DNA of 37,544 bases, from positions 1-37,544 of the forward strand of contig JAJTGY010000062.1 of NCBI GenBank assembly GCA_021298015.1, in the 5' to 3' direction. Shown in pieces: positions 23,671 through 34,355 of this stretch (within the stretch, counting starts at the first letter, position 1; every line of letters begins with the position of its first letter). The position numbers were made by a program, and so were the translations under genes. This DNA comes from Flammeovirgaceae bacterium. GTDB lineage: Bacteria > Bacteroidota > Bacteroidia > Cytophagales > Cyclobacteriaceae. Below the pieces are notes generated by a model. That model saw only the letters and a list, made by a program, of their open reading frames with translations, did no database searches and was not told where the DNA came from.

Positions 23671-24408
23671 ATGTCGCTCTTCCGGCTTTTTAGTTTTAAC
23701 AAGCTCACCAAGCTTGAACTGCAGCGCGAAAAAGCCAAGGATTATCGCAACGTAGTTATTCTTCAAATTCTCATTGTTGGCTGCGGGCTGCTGCTGTCCG
23801 AGCCCCTGCTCACCGATTCCAAAAGCAACGTTTCCAAGTTTATCGTCCTGATTTTTTCCGGGTTCGGGGCTACCTATGCGTTTCTACTGTGGGACTTGCT
23901 GCGAAACTTTACCTCCAACCGCTACCTCATTATGGGTATTTTCTGTTTTCTCAGCCTTATTGTAGTGGTCGGCATTTTGGTAGAGTTCCCCTACTACCAG
24001 CTTCTCGAAGTACCCAACCGGCAGGCCTATTTGTTAACCATCCACGGGTTGCTCTTTCCCATTGAGATTACGGTTATTGCCTTTGCCATACGCGACATTT
24101 TTGCTCAAGGCTACCTGACACCCGATAAACTTTGGGGGGCGGCCTGTGTTTGTCTTATAATCGGGATTTCATTTGGCAGCCTGTACGACCTGTTAGGCAT
24201 TGCCATGCCGGGTAGTATGGGGGTGGCCATCGAACGGGGACTTCCGAACTATGCCGAATGTGTCACCTATAGCTTTTGTTTTTTATCCGGGATGGACTCG
24301 GGGCTTCAACCGATCCGGTTCATCCGCAACCTGAGCGTGCTGGAGGCGGTGTGGGGTACGTTGTATGGTATGATCATCATAGGTAAATTGCTGGGCCTTC
24401 CGCGCTAG
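23671..24408 (+). CDS. Membrane protein resembling a two-helix ion channel with a degenerate pore
   Basis: 245 residues with about five to six hydrophobic segments. The C-terminal part has the layout of the pore module of 2TM potassium channels: helix FGSLYDLLGIAM, then ECVTYSFCFL where the pore helix should be, then PIRFIRNLSVLEAVWGTLYG, which closely matches the conserved post-filter and inner-helix pattern (P....R.L..LEA..G.LY). The selectivity filter TxGYGD is absent, replaced by SGMDSG. The first half has four helices like a voltage-sensor-sized region but without regular arginines. It might be a non-conducting relative, a regulator or a channel of altered selectivity. No characterised family is recognised with confidence. 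Confidence 0.7.
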   Translation: MSLFRLFSFNKLTKLELQREKAKDYRNVVILQILIVGCGLLLSEPLLTDSKSNVSKFIVLIFSGFGATYAFLLWDLLRNFTSNRYLIMGIFCFLSLIVVVGILVEFPYYQLLEVPNRQAYLLTIHGLLFPIEITVIAFAIRDIFAQGYLTPDKLWGAACVCLIIGISFGSLYDLLGIAMPGSMGVAIERGLPNYAECVTYSFCFLSGMDSGLQPIRFIRNLSVLEAVWGTLYGMIIIGKLLGLPR

Positions 24409-24442
24409 GAAGACATGCCAAAAAATTGAAATCCAAATAATT

Positions 24443-25258
24443 ATGAATAACCGTAGATTACCTTTTATCATCTTGGGCATTATTGCCTTTATCGTGTTTC
24501 TCACGCTGTCCTCAAGCCTGTTCTTCACCATTGAGGCGACCGAGCGCGCGATTATGTTTTACCCCTTCGGGAGCGGCCTTGATAAAGAGAACATTATGGG
24601 CCCGGGTGTGCACATGAAAGCTCCCTGGAACGACTATTATGTTTACAAAGTGAACGAGATCTCATCTGATGAGAATATGGACGTGCTGGACAAAAATGGC
24701 TTGTCCATCCACGTGGATGTAACCGTGCGCTACTACCCTATTCCGGATAAGATCGGTTTTGTACATGAAAAATTCACTAAAGATTATGAAACCGTATTGG
24801 TGATTCCAGAAGTGCGATCGACCGTGCGGCAGGTTATGGGACGTTACTCAGCCGAAGAAATTTACTCCACCAAGCGCGCTGAGGTTGAGACAGCCATTCG
24901 CACCGAAACCGAAAACATCCTCAACAAGAATTATGTACATGCCACAGCCGTGCTTATTCGCGGTATCGTGTTGCCCGAGCAAATCAAGCAGGCCATTGAA
25001 AACAAACTGCAGCAAGAGCAGGAAGCATTGGCGTACCAGTTCAGGCTTGACAAAGAGAAAAGCGAAGCCGAGCGCAAGCGCATTGCAGCCGAAGGCGAAT
25101 CGCGGGCCAATAACATCATCAACAACAGCTTGACCGACAAACTATTGAAAATGAGGGGTATAGAAGCCACCCTGGAACTGGCTAAATCGCCCAACAGCAA
25201 GATTATTGTTGTGGGTTCCGGAAAGGACGGCCTCCCGATGATCCTAGGTAACAACTAA
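24443..25258 (+). CDS. Prohibitin-like SPFH/Band 7 membrane protein
   Basis: 271 residues. A single N-terminal membrane helix (FIILGIIAFIVFLTLSSSLF) anchors an SPFH domain: FTIEATERAIMFYPFGSG, GPGVHMKAPWNDYYVYKV, and VDVTVRYYPIPDKIGFVHEK, followed by TVRQVMGRYSAEEIYSTKRA. A coiled-coil region (QAIENKLQQEQEALAYQFRL and onward through the Glu/Lys-rich part) and a short tail ending MILGNN follow, as in prohibitins. These proteins form large membrane rings that organise microdomains or control proteases such as FtsH. It starts 34 bp after the channel-like gene, so a shared transcript and membrane role are plausible. Confidence 0.92.
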   Translation: MNNRRLPFIILGIIAFIVFLTLSSSLFFTIEATERAIMFYPFGSGLDKENIMGPGVHMKAPWNDYYVYKVNEISSDENMDVLDKNGLSIHVDVTVRYYPIPDKIGFVHEKFTKDYETVLVIPEVRSTVRQVMGRYSAEEIYSTKRAEVETAIRTETENILNKNYVHATAVLIRGIVLPEQIKQAIENKLQQEQEALAYQFRLDKEKSEAERKRIAAEGESRANNIINNSLTDKLLKMRGIEATLELAKSPNSKIIVVGSGKDGLPMILGNN

Positions 25259-25317
25259 ACCGGGGTTTAAATAAATATTAAAATCCACCAATCATTTTTA
25301 TCTCCGACCTGTTAACC

Positions 25318-25325
25318 TAATTTTA
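25318..25325 (+). promoter_or_regulatory. Candidate -7 box TAATTTTA of citrate synthase gene
   Basis: TAATTTTA is a 7/8 match to TAnnTTTG. The -33 position is only T-rich (TTTT). The gap from 25259 to 25345 is AT-rich, and a leader of about 15 nt would result. Confidence 0.3.
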
Positions 25326-25345
25326 GACAAAGAATTCAATTCACT

Positions 25346-26632
25346 ATGGCTAAGACCGCACAACTCATCATAGACGGCAAGACCTACACATTCCCCATCA
25401 TTGAAGGCTCAGAAGGCGAACAGGGCATTGATATCAGCAACCTGCTCGAAGAGACCGGCACGGTAACCCTGGATCTGGGTTACAAAAACACCGGTGCCAC
25501 CAAGAGTGCCATTACCTTTTTGGATGGCGATAAGGGCATCCTGCGCTACCGGGGTTATGGCATTGAGGATTTGGCCGAAAAGTCAACCTTTCTGGAGGTA
25601 TCCTACCTGCTCATATTCGGTGAACTGCCGTCACAGGATCAGCTCAACAAATTCAGCAACGACATCAAGACCCACACGTTGGTTCACGAGGATGTTAAGA
25701 AGATACTGGATGGATTCCCCTCCACTTCACATCCGATGGGCGTATTGGCCTCTTTGTTCTGCGCCCAGACTGCTTTTTATCCCGAGTCACTGGACCCCAA
25801 TCGCTCGGCCGAAGGCGTGTACCTCAGCATCGTTCGCTCCCTGGCCAAGATGCCAACCTTTGCCGCGTGGGCGTACAAAAATGCGGTGGGGCATCCCGTC
25901 AACTACCCGGATAATGCGCTTGACTATTGTTCCAGATTCTTAAAAATGATGTTCGCCCTGCCGGCCGAACAATATCATGCCGATCCGGTGGTGGCCGATG
26001 CGTTGGATAAGTTATTGATCCTTCATGCCGACCACGAGCAAAACTGCTCAACCTCCACCGTTCGCATTGTGGGCTCATCAAAAGCCAGCATCTACTCCTC
26101 CATTTCAGCCGGTATCAACGCGCTGTGGGGACCGCTGCACGGAGGCGCTAATCAGGAAGTTATCGTGATGTTGGAGCAAATCCGCAAGGATGGTGGAGAC
26201 ATTGAAAAGTGGATTAACAAGGCAAAGGACAAGAACAGCGGCTTCCGCCTGATGGGCTTTGGTCACCGCGTGTACAAGAACTTTGACCCCCGTGCCAAAA
26301 TCATCAAGAAAGCCGCAGACGATGTGCTCGGCAAACTGGGCGTAAATGACCCGGTATTGGAAATTGCCTCGAAACTCGAAGAAGTGGCGTTGCGCGATCC
26401 GTACTTCATTGAACGCAAGTTGTACCCCAACGTGGACTTCTACTCCGGTATCATTTACCGGGCCTTGGGCATACCGGTCGAGATGTTCACCGTCATGTTT
26501 GCGATGGGTCGCCTGCCGGGCTGGATTGCACAATGGAAAGAAATGCGTGAGAATAAAGAGCCGATTGGCCGCCCGCGTCAGATTTACGTAGGCCAACCTC
26601 CGCGCAAGTACGTGCCGATTAACAAGCGTTGA
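25346..26632 (+). CDS. gltA: Citrate synthase
   Basis: 428 residues, the hexameric type II bacterial length. The N-terminal beta region (AQLIIDGKTYTFPIIEGSEG) is typical of that type. Catalytic residues are in place: the His of WGPLHGGANQEV (about 264), the His of GFGHRVYKNFDPRAK (about 307), and the Asp of PNVDFYSGIIYRALG (near 365). The C-terminal arginine-containing segment RPRQIYVG is also conserved. It condenses oxaloacetate with acetyl-CoA at entry to the TCA cycle. An acyl-CoA-binding protein gene follows after 2 bp. Confidence 0.98.
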   Translation: MAKTAQLIIDGKTYTFPIIEGSEGEQGIDISNLLEETGTVTLDLGYKNTGATKSAITFLDGDKGILRYRGYGIEDLAEKSTFLEVSYLLIFGELPSQDQLNKFSNDIKTHTLVHEDVKKILDGFPSTSHPMGVLASLFCAQTAFYPESLDPNRSAEGVYLSIVRSLAKMPTFAAWAYKNAVGHPVNYPDNALDYCSRFLKMMFALPAEQYHADPVVADALDKLLILHADHEQNCSTSTVRIVGSSKASIYSSISAGINALWGPLHGGANQEVIVMLEQIRKDGGDIEKWINKAKDKNSGFRLMGFGHRVYKNFDPRAKIIKKAADDVLGKLGVNDPVLEIASKLEEVALRDPYFIERKLYPNVDFYSGIIYRALGIPVEMFTVMFAMGRLPGWIAQWKEMRENKEPIGRPRQIYVGQPPRKYVPINKR

Positions 26633-26634
26633 TC

Positions 26635-26898
26635 ATGGCGTTAGCCGATGACTTCAAAGCTGCCGTGGATCGCGCCCAGCAGCTCACCAGGCGGCCTTCC
26701 AATGAAGATTTACTGGAGTTGTATGCGCTCTATAAGCAATCCACCGAGGGGGATGTGAGCGGAGAGCGCCCAACGGGTTTCGACTTCAAAGGCATAGCCA
26801 AGTTCGATGCATGGGCCTCCAAAAAAGGTATGACCAACGAAGCCGCCATGCAGGCGTATCTCACCCTGGTGAGTTCGCTTGAGCAAAACTACAAGTAG
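26635..26898 (+). CDS. Acyl-CoA-binding protein
   Basis: 87 residues, exactly the size of the eukaryotic-type ACBP four-helix bundle. The diagnostic segments are visible: LLELYALYKQSTEGDVSGER, DFKGIAKFDAWASKKGM, and EAAMQAYLTLVSSLEQNYK. The Tyr and Lys of YALYKQ and the KFDAW stretch contact CoA and the acyl chain. It binds long-chain acyl-CoA in the cytoplasm and protects or delivers it. ATG 26635 lies 2 bp past the citrate synthase stop; an in-frame TTG two codons upstream (26629) is less likely. The pairing with citrate synthase suggests coordination of acyl-CoA and acetyl-CoA use. Confidence 0.93.
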   Translation: MALADDFKAAVDRAQQLTRRPSNEDLLELYALYKQSTEGDVSGERPTGFDFKGIAKFDAWASKKGMTNEAAMQAYLTLVSSLEQNYK

Positions 26899-26910
26899 CT
26901 GCATCCGCCT

Positions 26911-29687
<2,777 letters not shown>

Positions 29688-29717
29688 TCTTGCAACACAT
29701 TTTAGTATTTTGCTGCG

Positions 29718-30227
29718 ATGTTCAAGAATACGTTTCTGCGGTGGCGCACCAACAATGCCCGAAAGAAGAACAAAAGCATCCGGGCCAGTTTGCCCTACCC
29801 CCAGGCAATGAGCATTGGCGTGTTGTTTACCGTGGAGGACAAAGCCAAACACGATGAGGTAAAGCGACTAGTCAAAGTGTTGGAAACGGAGGGAAAAAAG
29901 GTGCGAGTATTGGAATTTTTGCCCCGCAAAAAAGAGAACTACGACTTTCTGTTTGATTTTTTTACCATTGATGAACTCAGTTTTTGGGGTTCGCTGCAAT
30001 CGGACAAAGCCTTACACTTTGCCGACACCACGTTCGATTACCTTTTCAATCTGGACACGGAGCCAAACGATTTGATCGACTACCTGCTGGCCCGGAGTAA
30101 AGCGCATTGTCGCGTAGGCGTATACCACGAAGATCACACCGTTGATTTCGAATTGATGATCAGGAAAAACGGAGACCAGCACTCGCTTGCCGATAACATG
30201 CATCGCTACGTGGCCCAACTTCGGTAG
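29718..30227 (+). CDS. DUF6913 family protein
   Basis: 169 residues, soluble. The start FKNTFLRWRTNNARKKNKSI is basic and may be a helix touching RNA or membrane. A Rossmann-like alternation follows: MSIGVLFTVEDKAKHDEVKR, KKVRVLEFLPRKKENYDFLF, then FADTTFDYLFNLDTEPNDLI and LLARSKAHCRVGVYHEDHTV. This matches a conserved Bacteroidota protein of unknown function that I recall as DUF6913, often next to dapA as here. A possible promoter, TTG-19 bp-TATTTTG ending at 29712, lies just upstream. No catalytic motif is recognised. Confidence 0.75.
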   Translation: MFKNTFLRWRTNNARKKNKSIRASLPYPQAMSIGVLFTVEDKAKHDEVKRLVKVLETEGKKVRVLEFLPRKKENYDFLFDFFTIDELSFWGSLQSDKALHFADTTFDYLFNLDTEPNDLIDYLLARSKAHCRVGVYHEDHTVDFELMIRKNGDQHSLADNMHRYVAQLR

Positions 30228-30275
30228 CCGGCCGCTGGGGCCGTAATCCTTTCTATATTGCATAAATTTTAATGT

Positions 30276-31154
30276 ATGAAGGCACTGTACGGCACAGGCG
30301 TTGCTTTGGTCACTCCTTTCACCGAAAACGGGGATGTGGATTTCCCCGCCTTGAAAAAAATCCTACGCCACACCGCACGCGGGGTCGACTATTGGGTCGT
30401 GATGGGCACCACGGGCGAGTCCGCCACCTGCTCCAAAGAGGAAAAAAAGGAAATTCTGAACTTCGTTCGCAAGAATAATCCAAAGGCGTTACCGATTGTC
30501 TATGGCATTGGGGGCAATAACACAGCGGCTGTGTTGGATGAAATTGACAGCACCTCGTTTGCAGGCGTAGCCGCACTTCTTAGCGTGAGCCCGTATTATA
30601 ACAAGCCTTCACAGGAGGGAATCTACCAGCACTTCCAGGCGGTTGCCGAGTTTAGCCCCGTGCCGGTGATTCTGTATAATGTTCCCGGCCGGACTTCATC
30701 AAACCTGACGGCCGAGACAACACTGCGGCTGGCGGAGCACCCCAACATCATCGGGATCAAAGAGGCCTCCGGTAATTTAGAACAGTGCATGAAAATTTCA
30801 GCCGCCAAGCCCCGCCCATTCATGATTATTTCTGGTGATGATATGCTGACCGTGCCGATGTATGCGATTGGTGGTGTAGGTGTGATTTCTGTATTGGCCA
30901 ACGCCTTTCCCGTCATCTTCAAGAAAATGACCGACCACGCAGCCGCGGGCAACTTTCCCCGCGCTTCTCAGGAACTTTTCAAATTGATGGACATCAACGG
31001 CCTGATGTATGAAGAAGGAAACCCGGCTGGCATCAAATACTTGCTCAGCCTGATGGGTCTCGGTGAACCCAATTTGCGTTTGCCGGTGGTCGCGCCAAGC
31101 GAGGCACTTCAGAAAAAGATTCAAATGGCGTTCGGCAAAGTGAATAACAAGTGA
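30276..31154 (+). CDS. dapA: 4-hydroxy-tetrahydrodipicolinate synthase
   Basis: 292 residues, a complete (beta/alpha)8 barrel. It contains YGTGVALVTPFTENGDVDFP at the start, the substrate loop VVMGTTGESATCSKEEK, the catalytic tyrosine in VILYNVPGRTSSNLT, and the Schiff-base lysine in IIGIKEASGNLEQC. The late segment IISGDDMLTVPMYAIGGVGV is also conserved. It condenses pyruvate with aspartate semialdehyde, the first committed step to diaminopimelate and lysine. dapD lies elsewhere in the window, so the pathway is dispersed. A strong hairpin terminator follows at 31170. Confidence 0.97.
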   Translation: MKALYGTGVALVTPFTENGDVDFPALKKILRHTARGVDYWVVMGTTGESATCSKEEKKEILNFVRKNNPKALPIVYGIGGNNTAAVLDEIDSTSFAGVAALLSVSPYYNKPSQEGIYQHFQAVAEFSPVPVILYNVPGRTSSNLTAETTLRLAEHPNIIGIKEASGNLEQCMKISAAKPRPFMIISGDDMLTVPMYAIGGVGVISVLANAFPVIFKKMTDHAAAGNFPRASQELFKLMDINGLMYEEGNPAGIKYLLSLMGLGEPNLRLPVVAPSEALQKKIQMAFGKVNNK

Positions 31155-31169
31155 TAGGTCGACAAAAGA

Positions 31170-31196
31170 AAAGGGATACCCTTTAGGTATCCCTTT
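31170..31196. terminator. Bidirectional terminator between dapA and the Hc1-type gene
   Basis: Perfect 11-bp arms AAAGGGATACC and GGTATCCCTTT enclose the 5-base loop CTTTA. T-rich sequence follows on the minus strand (TTTTCTTTTG) and a shorter run on the plus strand. It sits 15 bp after dapA and 36 bp beyond the stop of the convergent small gene, so it can serve both. Confidence 0.85.
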
Positions 31197-31232
31197 CAAT
31201 AAAACTACAAATCGGTCTTAGAGACTAACGCC

Positions 31233-31412
31233 CTAGCTGGTCTTATTCTTCAAATCCTGTACTTCCGAGCGTATTTGCTGGGCTGCATTTTTGATGTCCT
31301 GCATTCCTTTACGCAAACGGGTTCCAGCAGCGCTGTTTCCTTTGTTGTAGAACTTGTCCGCATCCGGTTCGATGGAGGCGATGAGGGCTTTTAGCTCTTC
31401 AAATTTTTTCAT
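31233..31412 (-). CDS. Hc1-type histone H1-like protein
   Basis: 59 residues, minus strand, ATG at 31412 and TAG at 31233-31235. The sequence starts MKKFEELKALIASIEPDADK, continues with FYNKGNSAAGTRLRKGMQDI and ends EVQDLKNKTS. This matches the small Hc1-like histone family conserved across Bacteroidota, in which FYNKGNxAAGTRLRK is the signature. It likely binds DNA and helps organise the nucleoid, although the protein is only mildly basic. It is convergent with dapA across a shared terminator and lies downstream of the oxoamine synthase. A weak -7 candidate (TAACTTCG on the minus strand) lies near 31454-31461. Confidence 0.88.
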   Translation of the reverse strand: MKKFEELKALIASIEPDADKFYNKGNSAAGTRLRKGMQDIKNAAQQIRSEVQDLKNKTS

Positions 31413-31484
31413 TTTTATGATGTTTAGAGGTTTCTGATGAAATCCTTTTGGACGAAGTTAAACAAAAACCTTCAAAACCAAGCA

Positions 31485-31500
31485 AAAAAGGCCTTTTTTT
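31485..31500 (-). terminator. Weak terminator-like A6GGCCT6 element after the oxoamine synthase
   Basis: AAAAAAGGCCTTTTTT begins 3 bp past the stop of the oxoamine synthase gene. Read on the minus strand it gives an A-tract, a small GC core and a T-tract, but no proper loop. Termination here would be inefficient. Confidence 0.3.
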
Positions 31501-31502
31501 CC

Positions 31503-32753
31503 CTACCGGGTCACGGAAACCAACGCTTCTTCCCGGTAAAACCCGCTATCAAGCTTCGTTTTTAGGGCAGAAAACGCGGTTAAGGTCCGCTCAACATCCT
31601 CCAGGGTATGGGCCGCGGTAGGAATAATCCGGAACATGATAACGTCTTTAGGCACAACCGGATAAATAACCACCGAGCAGAAAATACCGAAGTTCTCACG
31701 CAGGTCCATCGCCATATTGGCGGCCTCGCCTACCCCCCCTTTGAACAGCACCGGGGTCACCATCGAAGAGGTGGTGCCGAGATAAAATCCGCGTTCGCGC
31801 AATCCGTTTTGAATGGCCTTCACAATGGTCCATAGTTTCTGGCGCAGTTCCGGTTTGCTACGCAGCAACTCCAGGCGTTTCAACGCCCCGATGACCAGCG
31901 GCATGGGCATGCTCTTGGCATAAATCTGCGACCGTACACTGTACCGCAGGTAGGTCAGGATGTTCTTATCGCCTGCAACAAAGGCTCCAATGCTGGCCAT
32001 GGATTTGGCAAACGTGGAGAAGTACAAATCGATTTGATCCATCACGCCCTGCTCTTCGCCTGTGCCCGCCCCGGTGGGACCCATGCAGCCGAAGCCGTGA
32101 GCATCATCTACAAACAGGCGGAAATTGTATTTCTTTTTCAATTCGGCAACACCCTTCAGATTACCCTGGTTGCCCGACATACCAAAAACGCCTTCCGTAA
32201 TCACCAGGATTCCGCCACCGGTTTCCTCAGCCAACTTGGTCGCCCGCTGAAGTTGTTTCTCCAGACTGTCCATGTCATTGTGCGCATATACAAAGCGTTT
32301 GCCCATGTGCAGACGAACACCGTCAATGATACAGGCGTGAGACTCCGCATCGTACACGATCACGTCCTTGCGGTTAACCAACGCATCAATGATGGATACA
32401 ACACCTTGATAGCCAAAGTTCAACAGCATAACGTCCGGCTTTTTCACAAACTCGGCCAGCTCTTTTTCCAGACGGAGATGATTCACCGAGTTGCCACTCA
32501 TCATGCGCGCGCCCATCGGGTAAGCCAGACCGTATTGAGCGGTGGCATCGGCATCAGCCTTGCGCACCTCGGGGTGGTTAGCCAAACCCAGGTAATTGTT
32601 CAAACTCCAGTTCAATACCTTTTTTCCATTGAACATCATATGCGGCCCGATATCACCTTCCAGTTTGGGGAAGAAAAAGTAATCGGGCGGCAGGTGAGAA
32701 TATTTGGCCAGCGGACCAGCCTCCATTTTAAGTTTTTCGAACAAATCGACCAT
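31503..32753 (-). CDS. PLP-dependent alpha-oxoamine synthase (serine palmitoyltransferase-like)
   Basis: 416 residues, fold type I aminotransferase family. Visible landmarks: NWSLNNYLGLANHPEVRKAD, PMGARMMSGNSVNHLRLEKE, the cofactor-stacking YDAESHACIIDGVRL, the Asp/His pair in LFVDDAHGFGCMGPTG, and the Schiff-base lysine in STFAKSMASIGAFVAGD. These enzymes join an amino acid and an acyl-CoA with loss of CO2. In Bacteroidota close relatives are serine palmitoyltransferase, glycine C-acetyltransferase (KBL) and the cysteate acyltransferase of sulfonolipid synthesis; I cannot choose between them by eye. The length and FAKSMAS variant favour a lipid-forming enzyme. It is divergent from the biotin carboxylase and has its own promoter. 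Confidence 0.88.
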   Translation of the reverse strand: MVDLFEKLKMEAGPLAKYSHLPPDYFFFPKLEGDIGPHMMFNGKKVLNWSLNNYLGLANHPEVRKADADATAQYGLAYPMGARMMSGNSVNHLRLEKELAEFVKKPDVMLLNFGYQGVVSIIDALVNRKDVIVYDAESHACIIDGVRLHMGKRFVYAHNDMDSLEKQLQRATKLAEETGGGILVITEGVFGMSGNQGNLKGVAELKKKYNFRLFVDDAHGFGCMGPTGAGTGEEQGVMDQIDLYFSTFAKSMASIGAFVAGDKNILTYLRYSVRSQIYAKSMPMPLVIGALKRLELLRSKPELRQKLWTIVKAIQNGLRERGFYLGTTSSMVTPVLFKGGVGEAANMAMDLRENFGIFCSVVIYPVVPKDVIMFRIIPTAAHTLEDVERTLTAFSALKTKLDSGFYREEALVSVTR

Positions 32754-32783
32754 GGTAGACTTAATTTTACATTAAAATTGCCG

Positions 32784-32813
32784 CAAAAATAAGGAAAACC
32801 GGACGGAGTGCAA
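32784..32813 (-). promoter_or_regulatory. Promoter of the oxoamine synthase gene
   Basis: On the minus strand TTG (32811-32813), 19 bp, then TATTTTTG (32784-32791), a perfect -7 box. The start point would lie near 32777, giving a leader of about 24 nt before the ATG at 32753. Confidence 0.65.
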
Positions 32814-32851
32814 TCCAGCCGTTTTATTGTAGCTTTTGCCAAAGTTTTAAG

Positions 32852-34351
32852 ATGGGGAAGATCCGAAAAATACTGGTTGCCAACCGCGGTGAAATAACCT
32901 TGCGCATCATGCGCACCGCGCGCGAAATGGGAGTCAAAACCGTTGCCGTTTACAGCGAAGCCGACCGCCATGCGCTGCATGTGCGCTTTGCCGATGAGGC
33001 GGTTTGTATAGGCCCACCTCCGTCTGCGCAGTCGTACCTGCGCATGGAAAAAATCATAGAGGCTGCCCGGCACACCGGTGCGGATGCTATCCACCCGGGC
33101 TACGGCTTCCTGTCTGAAAATGAAGACTTCGCCCGTGCCGTTCGCGAGGCGGGCCTGATTTTCATTGGCCCCTCGCCTGAATCGATCGAACTCATGGGAA
33201 GTAAGATTGCCGCCAAGGAGGCAGCCGCCCGTTTTGGCGTACCGCTGGTGCCCGGCATCAACAAGCCCATTACCGATGTTAAACTGGCGCATGAGGTAGC
33301 CCGGGAAATTGGTTACCCGGTGCTCATTAAAGCCAGTGCCGGTGGCGGGGGAAAGGGTATGCGCATCGTTGAACAAGAAGCGGAACTGGAAGAACAAATG
33401 CAGCGCGCGATCAGCGAAGCGACCAGTGCATTTGGTGATGGCTCGGTATTTATTGAAAAATATGTGACCCAACCCCGGCACATCGAGTTTCAGATTTTTG
33501 GCGATCAGCATGGAAATGTGGTTCACCTATTCGAGCGCGAATGCAGTGTGCAGCGCAGACACCAAAAAGTAGTGGAAGAGGCTCCTTCCTCAATCCTCAC
33601 TCCGGAAATGCGTAAAAAAATGGGTGAAGCCGCGGTCAATGTGGCCAAGGCTGCCAAGTATTATAATGCCGGCACAGTTGAATTCATCGTGGACAGCAAC
33701 CTGGATTTCTTTTTCCTGGAAATGAACACGCGACTGCAGGTGGAGCACCCGGTAACTGAAATGATCACCGGCCTGGACTTGGTAAAACTTCAGATTAAAG
33801 TGGCTGAGGGGGAAAAACTGCCATTCACTCAGGAGGAATTAACACTGCGTGGGCATTCGGTTGAAGTTCGTGTTTATGCCGAAGACCCGGCCAATAACTT
33901 TCTGCCCGACATTGGCACACTGAAAACGTACGTACGCCCGCAAGGGCACGGCATTCGCGTGGACGATGGCTTTGAGCAGGGCATGGCCATACCGTTTTAC
34001 TATGACCCGATGATTGCCAAAATGATTTGTACTGCGGAAACGCGGGAACTGGCCATTGAAAAAATGATTCGGGCCATTGATGAGTATCAGATCACCGGGG
34101 TGGAAACTACGCTCGGCTTCTGCCGGTTTGTGATGACACATGAAGCCTTCCGCTCCGGTAATTTCGACACGAAGTTTGTCGAAAAGTATTTCAAACCCGA
34201 AATGCTGCGCAGACCCGCTGGCGAAGTATCCTCGCAACTGGCAGCCGCACTGGCCGTGCATCTGCATCAACAACAGAAGCCAGCAGCAAATCCGCCTTCC
34301 GAAACACCGACAAGGGCAAGCCGCTGGAAACAAAACCGTATCAACTCCTGA
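32852..34351 (+). CDS. accC: Biotin carboxylase subunit of an acyl-CoA carboxylase
   Basis: 499 residues. The biotin-carboxylase domain (KILVANRGEITLRIMRTARE) leads to an ATP-grasp domain with the glycine-rich loop IKASAGGGGKGMRIV, the catalytic region HLFERECSVQRRHQKVVEEA and NTRLQVEHPVTEMITG. It carboxylates biotin with ATP and bicarbonate. The typical AccC is about 450 residues; here about 40 extra C-terminal residues rich in Gln, Pro and Ala (HLHQQQKPAANPPSETPTRA) follow. No biotin carrier domain is fused and no carboxyltransferase gene is near. The acceptor may be acetyl- or propionyl-CoA. DUF1015 follows 4 bp later. Confidence 0.93.
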   Translation: MGKIRKILVANRGEITLRIMRTAREMGVKTVAVYSEADRHALHVRFADEAVCIGPPPSAQSYLRMEKIIEAARHTGADAIHPGYGFLSENEDFARAVREAGLIFIGPSPESIELMGSKIAAKEAAARFGVPLVPGINKPITDVKLAHEVAREIGYPVLIKASAGGGGKGMRIVEQEAELEEQMQRAISEATSAFGDGSVFIEKYVTQPRHIEFQIFGDQHGNVVHLFERECSVQRRHQKVVEEAPSSILTPEMRKKMGEAAVNVAKAAKYYNAGTVEFIVDSNLDFFFLEMNTRLQVEHPVTEMITGLDLVKLQIKVAEGEKLPFTQEELTLRGHSVEVRVYAEDPANNFLPDIGTLKTYVRPQGHGIRVDDGFEQGMAIPFYYDPMIAKMICTAETRELAIEKMIRAIDEYQITGVETTLGFCRFVMTHEAFRSGNFDTKFVEKYFKPEMLRRPAGEVSSQLAAALAVHLHQQQKPAANPPSETPTRASRWKQNRINS

Positions 34352-34355
34352 CGCT

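Noticed and set aside
23272-23766. Minus-strand frames rich in Gly/Ala or Arg/Cys across the H1-like gene
   Set aside because: They are reverse-complement shadows of the Lys/Ala/Pro repeats and have no start context or family resemblance.
32034-32792. Plus-strand 252-codon frame opposite the oxoamine synthase
   Set aside because: The minus strand carries an intact enzyme with all catalytic motifs; the plus frame is His/Gln-rich antisense without domains.
32636-33526. Minus-strand 296-codon frame opposite biotin carboxylase
   Set aside because: It is antisense to the conserved accC N-terminal half and the promoter of the oxoamine synthase; no recognisable protein family.
34140-34355. N-terminal extension of the DUF1015 protein into accC
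   Set aside because: The extra residues are out-of-frame accC sequence with no similarity to DUF1015; GTG at 34356 gives the normal start.
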